Shown piece after piece: positions 1-9,156 of a DNA stretch of 64,000 nucleotides. How positions within the stretch are numbered: the stretch's first letter is position 1; each line of letters starts with the position of its first letter. The position numbers and the translations under genes were made by a program. Under the pieces are notes generated by a model. It was given only the letters and a program-made list of their open reading frames with translations, did not search any database and had not been told where the DNA came from. This DNA is from CAIMUS01 sp963708455 (lineage in GTDB: Bacteria; Pseudomonadota; Gammaproteobacteria; Competibacterales; Competibacteraceae). The stretch covers positions 1,178,001 through 1,242,000 of the forward strand of contig CAVPSQ010000004.1 in NCBI GenBank assembly GCA_963708455.1, in the 5' to 3' direction.

Positions 1-1160
1 AGGATGTTGTCCTGCACCGACAGCGGCCCGAATACCTGGCGGCCTTCGGGGATCTGAACGATGCCCAGTTTCACCCGCCGCTCGGCGCGCACCGTGGTGA
101 TATCCCGACCGCCGAATGCGATGCTGCCGCTGGTGACAGGTTGCAGCCCGGAAATGGCGCGCAGCAGCGTGGTCTTGCCCGCGCCGTTGGAGCCGACCAG
201 TGTCACCAGTTCGCCCTTGTCGATTTCCAGCGTGATGTCGGACAGTGCCTGAATACGTCCGTAATGCGTGCTCAGCCCATCGATCTTCAGCACCTGATCC
301 ACCGCCGCCGGTATCTGGCGGCGAGGGGGACGGTCCAGACCCAGCCCGATCGGGGGCGGCGCGTAATAAACCAAGCGGCTGCGCAACTGCCGCAGTTCCG
401 CTGTGACGGTCTTGCCGAACTCGGGATCGTCGTAATGCAGATACTGGTCGTTGATGGCCTGCCAGTCCTGCTCGGTCAGGTCCTGCAAGGCGCGGATATG
501 GCCGAACGGTGTGTGCAGGCCATGCAGCAGGCCCGGCGCCTCATCCTGACCGGACTTTGGGTCGGCTTCAGCCGGATGCGTCAGCCCCAGGCCGAACGGC
601 TCCGGGGCATAATAGATCATGCGGCTGTGCAGTTCGTCGAACTCCGCCTGGAGCGTGTCTCCCACCAGCGGCTGCAACAAATGGTCGTAATGCAGATAGC
701 CTTCGTTCACCACTTTCCAGTCGTTTTTGCCAAGGCTCTGCAAGGCCATAGGAATGACGATTTCCTCTTCCTTTTGGATATGCGCCTCCTGCCACTGCAC
801 CAGATCCTTCAACGTGGCGGCGAAGGCTCTGCGGCTGCGGGCGGAACCCTGGGCCGCTTCGGTCAGCAGACTGCGCAACCGGGCGATCAGCGGCGGTTCC
901 TTGCGATGATCGAGTTGCAAGTCGTCCAGAACGCCATGCGCCTGCGGATTGCGCGTCCGTAGCGCCTTGAACAGGTACTTTTCCTCCTTGGGATAATGCA
1001 TGCGTTCATAAGAATCGATGTAGTCGAAGATGCTGTTGAACAGTGCCATGTCCGGCGTTGCGGCGGTCTGTTCCAGTTGCTGGCTGAGCGCGCTAAGCAT
1101 CATCAGAATGCGGCGGATGCGGACATGCTCGGAGGTGATGATGGATACAGCCTGGGTCAT
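1..1160 (-). CDS. Hemerythrin-like region fused to LivF-type ABC ATPase (partial, runs off window)
   Basis: One uninterrupted minus-strand frame begins at the ATG at 1160, with a GAGGGAG ribosome site just upstream, and is still open at base 1. Residues 1 to about 165 look like a hemerythrin/HHE domain, with ligand-type motifs EHVRIRR, HYPKEEKY, DHRKEP and HIQKEEE. Residues about 165-285 hold two copies of a short repeat (YLHYD... then YYAPxPxGLGL). From residue 290 (VLKIDGLSTHYG) the protein is a LivF-type ATPase with Walker A GSNGAGKTT. The livF part lacks its own obvious start, although the GTG at 293 is possible. It follows livG by 13 bases, so it should be the second ATPase of the importer. 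An iron or oxygen-sensing role for the extension is inference. Confidence 0.87.
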   Translation of the reverse strand, partial: MTQAVSIITSEHVRIRRILMMLSALSQQLEQTAATPDMALFNSIFDYIDSYERMHYPKEEKYLFKALRTRNPQAHGVLDDLQLDHRKEPPLIARLRSLLTEAAQGSARSRRAFAATLKDLVQWQEAHIQKEEEIVIPMALQSLGKNDWKVVNEGYLHYDHLLQPLVGDTLQAEFDELHSRMIYYAPEPFGLGLTHPAEADPKSGQDEAPGLLHGLHTPFGHIRALQDLTEQDWQAINDQYLHYDDPEFGKTVTAELRQLRSRLVYYAPPPIGLGLDRPPRRQIPAAVDQVLKIDGLSTHYGRIQALSDITLEIDKGELVTLVGSNGAGKTTLLRAISGLQPVTSGSIAFGGRDITTVRAERRVKLGIVQIPEGRQVFGPLSVQDNI

Positions 1161-1173
1161 GGCGATGGCTCCC

Positions 1174-1928
<755 letters not shown>

Positions 1929-1932
<4 letters not shown>

Positions 1933-2888
1933 CGGCCGGCCCCCCGCCAGGCCTGCAAGCGCTCAGCCAGCGTCGGCACCAGACCCTTAGGCATGAAGAT
2001 CAGCGTCAGCATCATGATCAGGCCGAATACCACCATTTCCAGATCTTCGAAGTTGCTCAGCAACTGCGGCAGCAAGGTCAACAGGGCCGCGCCGACCACG
2101 GCGCCGTAAGTGGAGGCCATGCCGCCCAGCACCACCATGGTGACCAGCTCGATGGAGTGCAGGAAACCCGCCTGGGAAGGGGTGATGAAACCCGAATAGT
2201 GGGCAGTCAGGCTGCCCATCACGCTGGCGAACACTGCCGACAGCACGAACAGCAATACCTTGTAATGCGTGGTGTCGATACCCACGACCTGGGCAGCCAC
2301 TTCGGAGCCGTGCACGGCGCGCAGCGCCCGTCCGGCGGGCGAATCGATGATATTCAACGCCAGCCAGACGCTGAGCAGCAGCAGCCCGCCGATGATCCAG
2401 TACCACAGGCGTTCGCCCTGTACAACCCAGCCCAGGATGGTCAACGGCGGTACGCTCATCCCGTCGGGGCCGCCGGTAAGCCAGTCCTCGGTGGCGATGA
2501 CGATGGAGATGATGATGCCGAGCCCCAGCGTCGCCATCGCCAGATAGTGACCACTCAGCCGCAGGATGGGCCGGGCCACCGCAAAGGCGATGCCCCCCGC
2601 CAGCGCCAGACCGGCCGGCAGCGCCGCCAGGGCGGGCCAGTGATAACGGGCAGTCAGGATGCCGCTGACGTAAGCGCCCAACCCGAAGAAGGCGCCGTGA
2701 CCCAGGCTGATCTGACCGGCGTAACCAACCAGCAGATTCAAGCCGACCACAACGACGGCGTTGATGCCGATGTGAATCACTACATCGTAGTGATAGGCGT
2801 TATGCAGGAACAGCGGCAGCAGCACGATGACCAGCGCCAGCGCGACCATGCCGCCATAAGGCGAATCGAGCAGGAAGCGGGGCACCAT
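1929..2888 (-). CDS. livM: ABC transporter permease LivM type
   Basis: 319 residues with many hydrophobic segments; inner-membrane permease of the HAAT importer. The family motif region GLNLLVGYAGQISLGHGAFFGLGAY lies around residues 48-72, and the cytoplasmic loop has GRALRAVHGSEVAAQVVGID, which contacts the ATPase. It sits one base after livH and overlaps livG. Length and motifs are normal. The paralogue LivH would be its heterodimer partner. Confidence 0.95.
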
Positions 2889-2889
2889 A

Positions 2890-3765
2890 TCAGACCCGCT
2901 CCGCGCTGCGCACGCCCAGCAGTCCGCTCGGCAGGAAGAACAGCACCAGGAAAATCAGCACGAAGGGCACCACGTCCTTGTAATCGGAAGAGATATAACC
3001 CGCTGTCAGGGCTTCGGCGATGCCCAGCAGCAGACCGCCGATGACGGCCCCCACGGCACTGCCCAGGCCGCCCAGCACCGCTGCCACGAAGCCTTTCAAA
3101 CCCAGCATGATGCCGATGTCGTAAGAAGTCAGCGTGATCGGGGCGACGATGATACCAGCGACCGCTCCCAGAAAAGCGGACAGACCGAAGGAGATCAGCA
3201 GGATGAAACGGGTGTTGATGCCCATCATGCGGGCGGCGTCGGCATTACAGGCGGTCGCCAGGATGGCCTTGCCCAATAGAGTCCGGTTGAAGAACCACGC
3301 CAGTGCGGCGACGATCAGGATGCTCACGCCCACTACCCACAGGCTCTGCGGCAGAATGGCGGCGTCGGCGATGACGATAGGGTGGTCGCCACTGAAAGAC
3401 GGCAGTTGATGGAATTCCTTGTCCCACACCACCTGCGCCACGCCGCGCAGGAAGATGGAAGCGCCAATGGTGATGATGATCAGGGTCACGACCCCGGCGT
3501 TCTTGGCGGGCTCGATGGCGAACTTTTCCAGCGCCAGGCCGACCGCCACCGTCACCGCCAGCGCGCCCAGGATGGCCAGCGGCATGGGCACGCCTGCCTT
3601 GATCAGGAACACCGTAGTCATACCGCCGAGCATCAGGAACTCGCCCTGGGCGAAGTTGATGACATGGCTGGCGTTGTAGATGATGGCGAAGCCCAGCGCC
3701 ACCAAAGCATAAGTGGCGCCGATGGTGAACCCCGATAACAGATATTGCAGCAATCCAGCGAACAT
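2890..3765 (-). CDS. livH: ABC transporter permease LivH type
   Basis: 291 residues, multi-pass membrane permease. The N-terminus shows the LivH pattern GFTIGATYALVALGFAII followed by NFAQGEFLMLGG, and the C-terminal region has GLKGFVAAVLGGLGS. It pairs with LivM. It lies 90 bases downstream of the binding-protein gene, with a strong stem-loop in the gap, and one base upstream of livM. Confidence 0.95.
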   Translation of the reverse strand: MFAGLLQYLLSGFTIGATYALVALGFAIIYNASHVINFAQGEFLMLGGMTTVFLIKAGVPMPLAILGALAVTVAVGLALEKFAIEPAKNAGVVTLIIITIGASIFLRGVAQVVWDKEFHQLPSFSGDHPIVIADAAILPQSLWVVGVSILIVAALAWFFNRTLLGKAILATACNADAARMMGINTRFILLISFGLSAFLGAVAGIIVAPITLTSYDIGIMLGLKGFVAAVLGGLGSAVGAVIGGLLLGIAEALTAGYISSDYKDVVPFVLIFLVLFFLPSGLLGVRSAERV

Positions 3766-3806
3766 GAAAGCGGCCTTGGGATAGGTTCGGAAGACGGGTC
3801 AGATTG

Positions 3807-3829
3807 CCCTCCGCCCGGCAGGCGGAGGG
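3807..3829 (-). other. Stem-loop between livK-like gene and livH
   Basis: CCCTCCGCC, a five-base loop, then GGCGGAGGG: a perfect 9-bp GC-rich stem with no T-run after it on the minus strand. In binding-protein-dependent operons such a hairpin commonly protects the binding-protein mRNA and lowers permease expression. That role is inferred. Confidence 0.6.
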
Positions 3830-3855
3830 ACTTTCCGACAGTGCCATGGAGGGCC

Positions 3856-5010
3856 TTAGTTACTGACCAGCTTCCAGGCGCCGTTGCTGATTTCCAGAAT
3901 GCGGAAGGAGCTGAGATCCAGTCCCATATGATCGGTCGGGGACATGTTCACTACGCCGGTGGCCCCCACATAGTTCTTGGTCTGTTCCAGAGCTTCCCGG
4001 ACTTTGGCCGGAGCGGCGCTGCCGGCTCGCTTGATCGCCTCCACTGCCATCATCAACGCATCGTAGGCATAAGCCCCGAAGGTCGATACCGGCATTTTGA
4101 ATTGCTCTTCGTATTGCTGTTTATAACCGGTCAGCACCTTTTTCTGCACATCGCTGTCCGGCAGTTTGTCGGCGATCAGCAGCGCCGAAGCCGAAATGCG
4201 CACCCCCTCGGCAGCCGGACCGGCCAGTTCGATATAGCTGTTGGAGGCGGCGCCGTGGGATTGATACAGGGGCAATTTCATGCCCAACTGGGCATAGTTC
4301 TTGGTGACGATGGCGGGACCCTGGCCGAAATCGAAGTTGAATACCGCCTGTACGCCCGGCGTATTCTTGATCTTGGTGAGTTGTGCGGTCATGTCCGTAT
4401 CCTTGGGTCCATAGGTTTCGTCCGCCACGATCTCGATCCCGTATTTCGGAGCCACGTCCAGCGTCTGGGCGCGGCCGGAGCGGCCGAAGCCGCCGGTCCC
4501 GGAGATCAAAGCCACTTTGGTGAAGCCGCGCAGCTGCATGTCTTGCAGCACTTTTTCAGCCGCCATCCGGTCGGTTTGCGGCGTCTTGAACACCCACTTT
4601 TTCACCGGATCGGTGATTTCGATGCCGCCCGCCATGGAAATAAGGGGAATACCTGCCTGCTCCGCCAGCGGAATCGCCGCCATCGTCGTGCCGGTGGTGG
4701 TACCGCCTAAGATGATATCCACTTTGTCGTTTTCGATCAGACGTTTGACGAAGGTGCGGGCCTTTTCGGCATCGCCGGCATCATCGTAATAGACCAGCTC
4801 CAGTTTTTTTCCCAGCACGCCGCCCTGGGTGTTGATCTTGTCGATGTAATGCTGGAGAGTCTTCAATTCCGGATCGCCCAGGTAAGAGGCGGGGCCGGTA
4901 ATCGACAGAAAAGAACCGATCTTGATGGTGTCGGCGGCGAAAGTTGTACCCAGCAGGCCAAGACTTAACGCTACCGCAGCGAGAGCAGCACGCAACCACG
5001 ATGGCAACAT
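3856..5010 (-). CDS. Periplasmic substrate-binding protein, HAAT family (LivK type)
   Basis: 384 residues. A signal peptide is clear (hydrophobic LRAALAAVALSLGLLGTTFA, likely cleaved after residue 25), then ADTIKIGSFLSITGPASYLGD, the standard start of a type 1 periplasmic binding fold. Other family marks are KLELVYYDDAGDAEKARTF and DIILGGTTTGTTMAAIPLAEQAGIP. A strong GGAGG site precedes the ATG. It delivers the ligand to LivHM. The neighbouring oxygenase and PaaX-type regulator suggest an aromatic or cyclic acid rather than leucine, but the ligand cannot be read from the sequence. Confidence 0.93.
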   Translation of the reverse strand: MLPSWLRAALAAVALSLGLLGTTFAADTIKIGSFLSITGPASYLGDPELKTLQHYIDKINTQGGVLGKKLELVYYDDAGDAEKARTFVKRLIENDKVDIILGGTTTGTTMAAIPLAEQAGIPLISMAGGIEITDPVKKWVFKTPQTDRMAAEKVLQDMQLRGFTKVALISGTGGFGRSGRAQTLDVAPKYGIEIVADETYGPKDTDMTAQLTKIKNTPGVQAVFNFDFGQGPAIVTKNYAQLGMKLPLYQSHGAASNSYIELAGPAAEGVRISASALLIADKLPDSDVQKKVLTGYKQQYEEQFKMPVSTFGAYAYDALMMAVEAIKRAGSAAPAKVREALEQTKNYVGATGVVNMSPTDHMGLDLSSFRILEISNGAWKLVSN

Positions 5011-5350
5011 CGCTATCCTCCTTCAGATTATAGGAATAAATTCAGGTGGTGATGAAAACAGCCGCTGCCTTCGGAAAAGAGACCGGCAGTGGCCAGAATC
5101 TGTCCGTCGAGTGGCTATTCTTTATATTTGGCTTGTAATTCTCAAGCTATTTCACGGGCGCAACCGTAAAAATTTCAAACTTTCCTTGCCGAATCCGCCC
5201 CAGCACCAGATCATTCTTACTCTGCACGCTGCGATGCGGCTGCTTTCCCTACCGGCACAACGACAAAAACCGGGAGGGGTCCCGAATGGCCGCAAGCTTC
5301 GCTGAACTTGCGCCCTCGGTTTACCGTTCTCCCGGTGCGTCCGCTGACAA

Positions 5351-5380
5351 CCACGCCCACCTGCACAAGACCGGGCGTGG
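5351..5380 (-). terminator. Hairpin after the 5392-5787 gene, in the 5011-5391 gap
   Basis: CCACGCCC and GGGCGTGG form a perfect 8-bp stem 12 bases beyond the stop of the small gene, on its downstream side, with only a short T-rich stretch after it. It is a plausible end of the oxygenase transcript. The rest of the 380-base gap (5011-5350) shows no gene; it should carry the promoter of the importer operon, but no convincing -35/-10 pair was seen. Confidence 0.45.
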
Positions 5381-5391
5381 CTGCATTGATT

Positions 5392-5787
5392 TCAGGGCAG
5401 CAGGGAATCCACCTTCTCGCGCGCTCTGCCAAAATCCTCCACGCTGTCCTCGTAAGCTTCGCGCGCCACAGAGTAGCGCTCGACCAGTTCGGTACCAATG
5501 CCCTGGTAAAGATCGGCCTGCGCTTTGCGGCACTCTTCGAACCAGCGGTCGGCAATCAGCCGGCGGCGCATGTAGACTTTGGCCGCTTCCTTCTGGCTCG
5601 GGCTCAGATCGGCGAACTCCGCGACCCAGGGACGCTTCTGCGTGGTGAAGTCGCTTTTCAGCAAGCGCCACATCTCATCCCAACCCTCCTGTTCCCCCTC
5701 GAAAGGTCGGTAACCGAAGCGGGCGAGGACACTGGCGCCGGCCTCCACCAGCTGGTCCGGCGATGGCGTTACCATGACCGGCCTCAC
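5392..5787 (-). CDS. Small protein co-transcribed with the diiron oxygenase component; unrecognised
   Basis: 131 residues, acidic, predicted mostly helical, no signal peptide or membrane segment. I do not recognise the family. It begins inside the stop of the diiron gene (ATGA overlap at 5784-5787), so the two are translationally coupled and probably form one complex. It contains Trp/Arg-rich segments (DEMWRLLKSDF, YMRRRLIADRWFEECRKAQ). Small subunits accompany many multicomponent oxygenases; a structural or effector subunit is a guess. Confidence 0.75.
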   Translation of the reverse strand: MRPVMVTPSPDQLVEAGASVLARFGYRPFEGEQEGWDEMWRLLKSDFTTQKRPWVAEFADLSPSQKEAAKVYMRRRLIADRWFEECRKAQADLYQGIGTELVERYSVAREAYEDSVEDFGRAREKVDSLLP

Positions 5788-6596
5788 GCCGTGACCGCAG
5801 CCGGTTCTTCGGCTTCGTAACCCATCCGCATATCGTAATCCGCTTCGATGCCTTGCGGCAGGTAAAAACCGATCTCTTTCAGCCGTGATTCCAGCAGTTC
5901 CATGTACTCGGCCTGCAATTCCTCCGGCTTTTTAACCTTGATACCGTATTCGTAATAAATATCGAACATCTGGGATTTGCCGTCGCCGCTGGAGGGCCGG
6001 CCATAGAAACCCAGACCCATGCGCATGAACTTGGGAATGCGCTCCTGCATGAACTCGCGGGTCGGGTCGCCACCGAATTCGATGCAGCGCTTGGAGGCCC
6101 AGACGCCGAACGCCAGGTGCCCGTGCTCTTCCTTGTGAATGCGGACGTTGGCGCGCGCCCAAGGCAGATAGGAGCACTCCCGGTATTGCCCCAGGAAAGC
6201 TACCGCCGCCGGCGTCACCACGGTGGAGAACAGCGCCACGTCTTCCCAGCAGTCGAAGAACTTGGACCAGTTTTCCTTGCGGAAGCCGTTGATGACGTTG
6301 ACTATTTTGCGATCCGGGTTGTCCGGATGAGTGGCCAGTTCGTGCAGCCGGACATCCACGTCCACCCCTAGATCACGCATCAGGTTCCACACGTAATAAG
6401 CGTGTCCCATCTCTTCCATGACTTTCTTGGACAGGCGGTAAGCCTCTTCGGGACGCGGTGCGAAGCGATGATTCTCGGCCACGCGCTGGGCGCCGGCGTA
6501 TTCGGAATCGGCCTGGAAGGACATCAGGTTGAGCAGCGCCGTTTGGTAATCGTCCGGCAGCACATCACCCTTGTCGTAAGTTTTCCATTTTTGCAT
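5784..6596 (-). CDS. PaaA/PaaC-like ferritin-fold diiron protein
   Basis: 270 residues, phenylacetate-catabolic-protein-like. Two diiron half-sites can be placed: Glu32 with Glu62-x-x-His65 (VMEEMGHAYYVW), and Glu118 with Glu157-x-x-His160 (IHKEEHGHLAF). This is the ligand set of the ring-CoA epoxidase and related bacterial multicomponent monooxygenases. It is slightly shorter than PaaA (about 310 residues), and no PaaB, D or E homologue lies nearby; instead it has the small partner downstream and an FprA-type reductase across the regulator. Likely an oxygenase for an aromatic or cyclic acyl substrate; the precise reaction is unknown. Confidence 0.82.
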   Translation of the reverse strand: MQKWKTYDKGDVLPDDYQTALLNLMSFQADSEYAGAQRVAENHRFAPRPEEAYRLSKKVMEEMGHAYYVWNLMRDLGVDVDVRLHELATHPDNPDRKIVNVINGFRKENWSKFFDCWEDVALFSTVVTPAAVAFLGQYRECSYLPWARANVRIHKEEHGHLAFGVWASKRCIEFGGDPTREFMQERIPKFMRMGLGFYGRPSSGDGKSQMFDIYYEYGIKVKKPEELQAEYMELLESRLKEIGFYLPQGIEADYDMRMGYEAEEPAAVTA

Positions 6597-6646
6597 AGCA
6601 AGTACCTCAGTTAGTAGAAAGCGACACAGAAATTTTGTATAATGCT

Positions 6647-6675
6647 AATTTAATGTATCAGATAGGAGATGTCAA
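6647..6675 (-). promoter_or_regulatory. Candidate sigma70 promoter for the oxygenase genes
   Basis: On the minus strand, TTGACA (6675-6670), a 17-base spacer, then TAAATT (6652-6647), about 50 bases upstream of the ATG at 6596. The -35 is perfect and the -10 matches 4 of 6. It lies between the divergent regulator and its presumed target, where a PaaX-type repressor would be expected to bind. Confidence 0.5.
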
Positions 6676-6820
6676 GACCCGGGGCGATTTCTTCTTTGAT
6701 TGTATGTCGACACGCTGAAGCAGGTCGAAATAAGGGAAGATTTCACTGCAGATGGGCTGGCACCCGGGGCTGGATCGTTGTATTACAAAAAACTGCCGAT
6801 ATGAGTAAAATTTGTCAAGC

Positions 6821-7750
6821 ATGGCTAAAATTCGTTGCATAGAAGAGCTGCTGGAGGAATTCCGTCAGACCCGTCCGATCCGCAGCGGGTCGCTGATCAT
6901 TACCCTGTATGGCGACGCCATTGTGCCGCGCGGCAGCTCGGTCTGGCTGGGCAGCCTGATTACCCTGCTGGCGCCGCTGGGTTTGAATCAGCGGCTGGTG
7001 AGGACCTCGGTGTTCCGCCTCGCCAAGCAAGGCTGGCTCACCTCGCGCCAGCTCGGCAGGCGCAGTTTCTACCGTGTCACCGATTCCGGCCAGCGCCGTT
7101 TCGAAACCGCGTTCCGGCGTATCTATGCACAGCCTCATGTGGACTGGGACGGCGTGTGGCGGATCGTGCTCACCTCGCAAGTCGATAACATCCAGCGTGA
7201 AGCACTGCGGCGCGAATTAAGCTGGCTGGGTTTTGGTGCCCTGGCCCCTGGCTTGATGGCCCACCCGATGGCTGATCTGGACTTGCTGACCACCACCTTG
7301 CAGGGTCTGAGCGTGCAGGAAGATGTCATCATCATGCGCGCCAGTCCCGAAGGGCTGAACACCTCCCGGTCGCTGAAAGAATTAGTGCAAAGCTGCTGGA
7401 ATCTGAAACAATTGGCCCAGGATTACGACCGTTTCCTGGAACGCTTCCGTCCGCTGTGGAAGGTGCTGGAAGGATTTACCGAACTGGAGCCGGAGCAGTG
7501 CTTTCAGACCCGCACGCTGCTGGTCCACGATTACCGGCGGATCCTGCTGCGCGACCCGCAGTTGCCCAACGAGCTATTGCCGGCCGACTGGGCAGGTGCG
7601 TCGGCGCGGTTATTGTGCCGCAACCTGTATCGGCTGCTCCAGGGGCCGTCGGAACAATATCTTTCCGGGGTGCTGGAAACCGCCGAAGGTCCGCCGCCCG
7701 AGGCGGCGCCGTATTTTTATAAACGTTTTGGCAGTTTGTTGGAAAACTAA
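6821..7750 (+). CDS. PaaX-family transcriptional repressor
   Basis: About 309 residues from the ATG at 6821; a TTG nine bases earlier is possible but less likely. The N-terminal winged helix follows the PaaX pattern: SGSLIITLYGDAIVPRG, WLGSLITLLAPLGLNQRLVR, TSVFRLAKQGWLTSRQLGRR, FYRVTDSGQRRF. PaaX represses phenylacetate catabolic operons and is released by the aryl-CoA. It is divergent from the diiron oxygenase and tandem with the reductase. It probably senses the CoA thioester made in this pathway, which is inference from the family. Confidence 0.9.
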   Translation: MAKIRCIEELLEEFRQTRPIRSGSLIITLYGDAIVPRGSSVWLGSLITLLAPLGLNQRLVRTSVFRLAKQGWLTSRQLGRRSFYRVTDSGQRRFETAFRRIYAQPHVDWDGVWRIVLTSQVDNIQREALRRELSWLGFGALAPGLMAHPMADLDLLTTTLQGLSVQEDVIIMRASPEGLNTSRSLKELVQSCWNLKQLAQDYDRFLERFRPLWKVLEGFTELEPEQCFQTRTLLVHDYRRILLRDPQLPNELLPADWAGASARLLCRNLYRLLQGPSEQYLSGVLETAEGPPPEAAPYFYKRFGSLLEN

Positions 7751-7774
7751 CTCACTCAAGCCGGAGCAAAACTG

Positions 7775-9088
7775 ATGAGCAAAAGTGTGGTAATCATAGG
7801 CAGTGGACCATCCGGCTTCTACATCGCCGATGTCCTGTCCAAGAAAGGTAGCGGTATCAGGGTGGACCTGCTGGACCGCCTACCCACTCCTTTCGGCCTG
7901 GTGCGCGGCGGGGTGGCGCCGGATCATCAGGGCACCAAGAATATCGTGCGCCAGTTCGAGCGCACCTTGCAGCGCGACACCGTGCGCTTTCTGGGCAACG
8001 TGGAGGTCGGCCGGAACATTCATTTCAGCGAGTTGACAGCGCTTTATGACGCCGTGATCGTCACCATCGGCTCAGCTCAGGATCGCAAGCTCGGCATACC
8101 GGGGGAGGAATTGCCTGGCGTCTACGGTTCCTGGGCGTTCGTGGGCTGGTACAACGGCCATCCTGATTATCCGGATCTGGCGCCGGATCTCAGCGGCACA
8201 GGGGTGGCCATTATCGGCAACGGCAATGTGGCGCTGGATGTCGCGCGGGTGCTGGCCAAGACGCCGGCGGAGATGCGCCAGGCCGACCTGTGCGCACACG
8301 CTGCGCAAACCATCGCCGCTGCGCCGCTGGAGGATATCTATGTGCTAGGCCGACGGGGACCGACGGATGCCAGCTTCACGCCCGCCGAATTGAGCGAATT
8401 CAGCGCGCTGGAGCGCTGTGTTCCTCTGGCGCAGGCGGAGCAGATCCCGGCGCAGCTCGATGCCGACACGCCGCCGGATCAGGTGAAAGACCGGGAGAAG
8501 AATCTGGAAATCCTGCGCGGCTTCAGCAGTCATCGTCCCGCCGACAAACCGCTGCGCTTGCACTTTATGTTCTATGCCGCCCCGGTGGAGATCGTCGGCG
8601 CCGGTCACGTCGAGGGTCTGCGGGTAGCGCGTACCCAGGTTACCGGTGGTCGGGCCGTGCTCACGGATGAAATTATCACCTTGCCGGTCAGCACCGTGAT
8701 CAGCGCCATCGGCTATCGCACCGTAGCCTTTCCCGACTTGCCTTTCGACCAAACGCGCGGCGTTATCCCCAACACGGACGGCCGCGTGGAGCCCGGCGTC
8801 TATACGGCCGGCTGGTGCAGGCGCGGTCCGCAGGGCGTGATTCCGGCCAATCGCAACGATTCCCTGGCGGTAGCCAAACTGGTCAGTGAAGATCTGGCGC
8901 GCCAACCGGTGAGTGACAAACCGGGACCGGTGGGGTTGGATCGCCTGTTACACGAGCGCGCCGTCCAGTCCGTAAGCTATCCGGACTGGTTGAAAATCAA
9001 TCAGGCAGAAGTCGAGCGCGCCGCTGCCGGGAAACCGCGCGAAAAATTCACCCGTATCGAGGCAATGCTGGCACTGCTGGGACGTTGA
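7775..9088 (+). CDS. FprA/adrenodoxin-reductase-type ferredoxin-NADP reductase
   Basis: 437 residues. The N-terminal FAD site is VVIIGSGPSGFYIADVL, followed by PTPFGLVRGGVAPDH, a hallmark of the adrenodoxin reductase/FprA group. A second Rossmann motif for NADP is GVAIIGNGNVALDVARVL, and the late GWCRRGPQGVIPANRND segment is also typical. It would pass electrons from NAD(P)H to a ferredoxin, here plausibly feeding the diiron oxygenase. No ferredoxin gene is adjacent. It starts 24 bases after the regulator with a GGAGC site upstream, so the two are probably one operon. Confidence 0.9.
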   Translation: MSKSVVIIGSGPSGFYIADVLSKKGSGIRVDLLDRLPTPFGLVRGGVAPDHQGTKNIVRQFERTLQRDTVRFLGNVEVGRNIHFSELTALYDAVIVTIGSAQDRKLGIPGEELPGVYGSWAFVGWYNGHPDYPDLAPDLSGTGVAIIGNGNVALDVARVLAKTPAEMRQADLCAHAAQTIAAAPLEDIYVLGRRGPTDASFTPAELSEFSALERCVPLAQAEQIPAQLDADTPPDQVKDREKNLEILRGFSSHRPADKPLRLHFMFYAAPVEIVGAGHVEGLRVARTQVTGGRAVLTDEIITLPVSTVISAIGYRTVAFPDLPFDQTRGVIPNTDGRVEPGVYTAGWCRRGPQGVIPANRNDSLAVAKLVSEDLARQPVSDKPGPVGLDRLLHERAVQSVSYPDWLKINQAEVERAAAGKPREKFTRIEAMLALLGR

Positions 9089-9156
9089 AGACTGATCCTA
9101 AGAGGCTGTATAAAAACTGACCCTCTGATTTAATCACCGCAAGAAAAGGTTACGCC

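Noticed and set aside
141..962. Long plus-strand open frames opposite the importer genes (141-962, 1030-1908, 2157-3044, 3745-4710)
   Set aside because: They are antisense to well-conserved liv genes; their composition (many His, Gln, Arg) is typical of shadow frames in GC-rich DNA.
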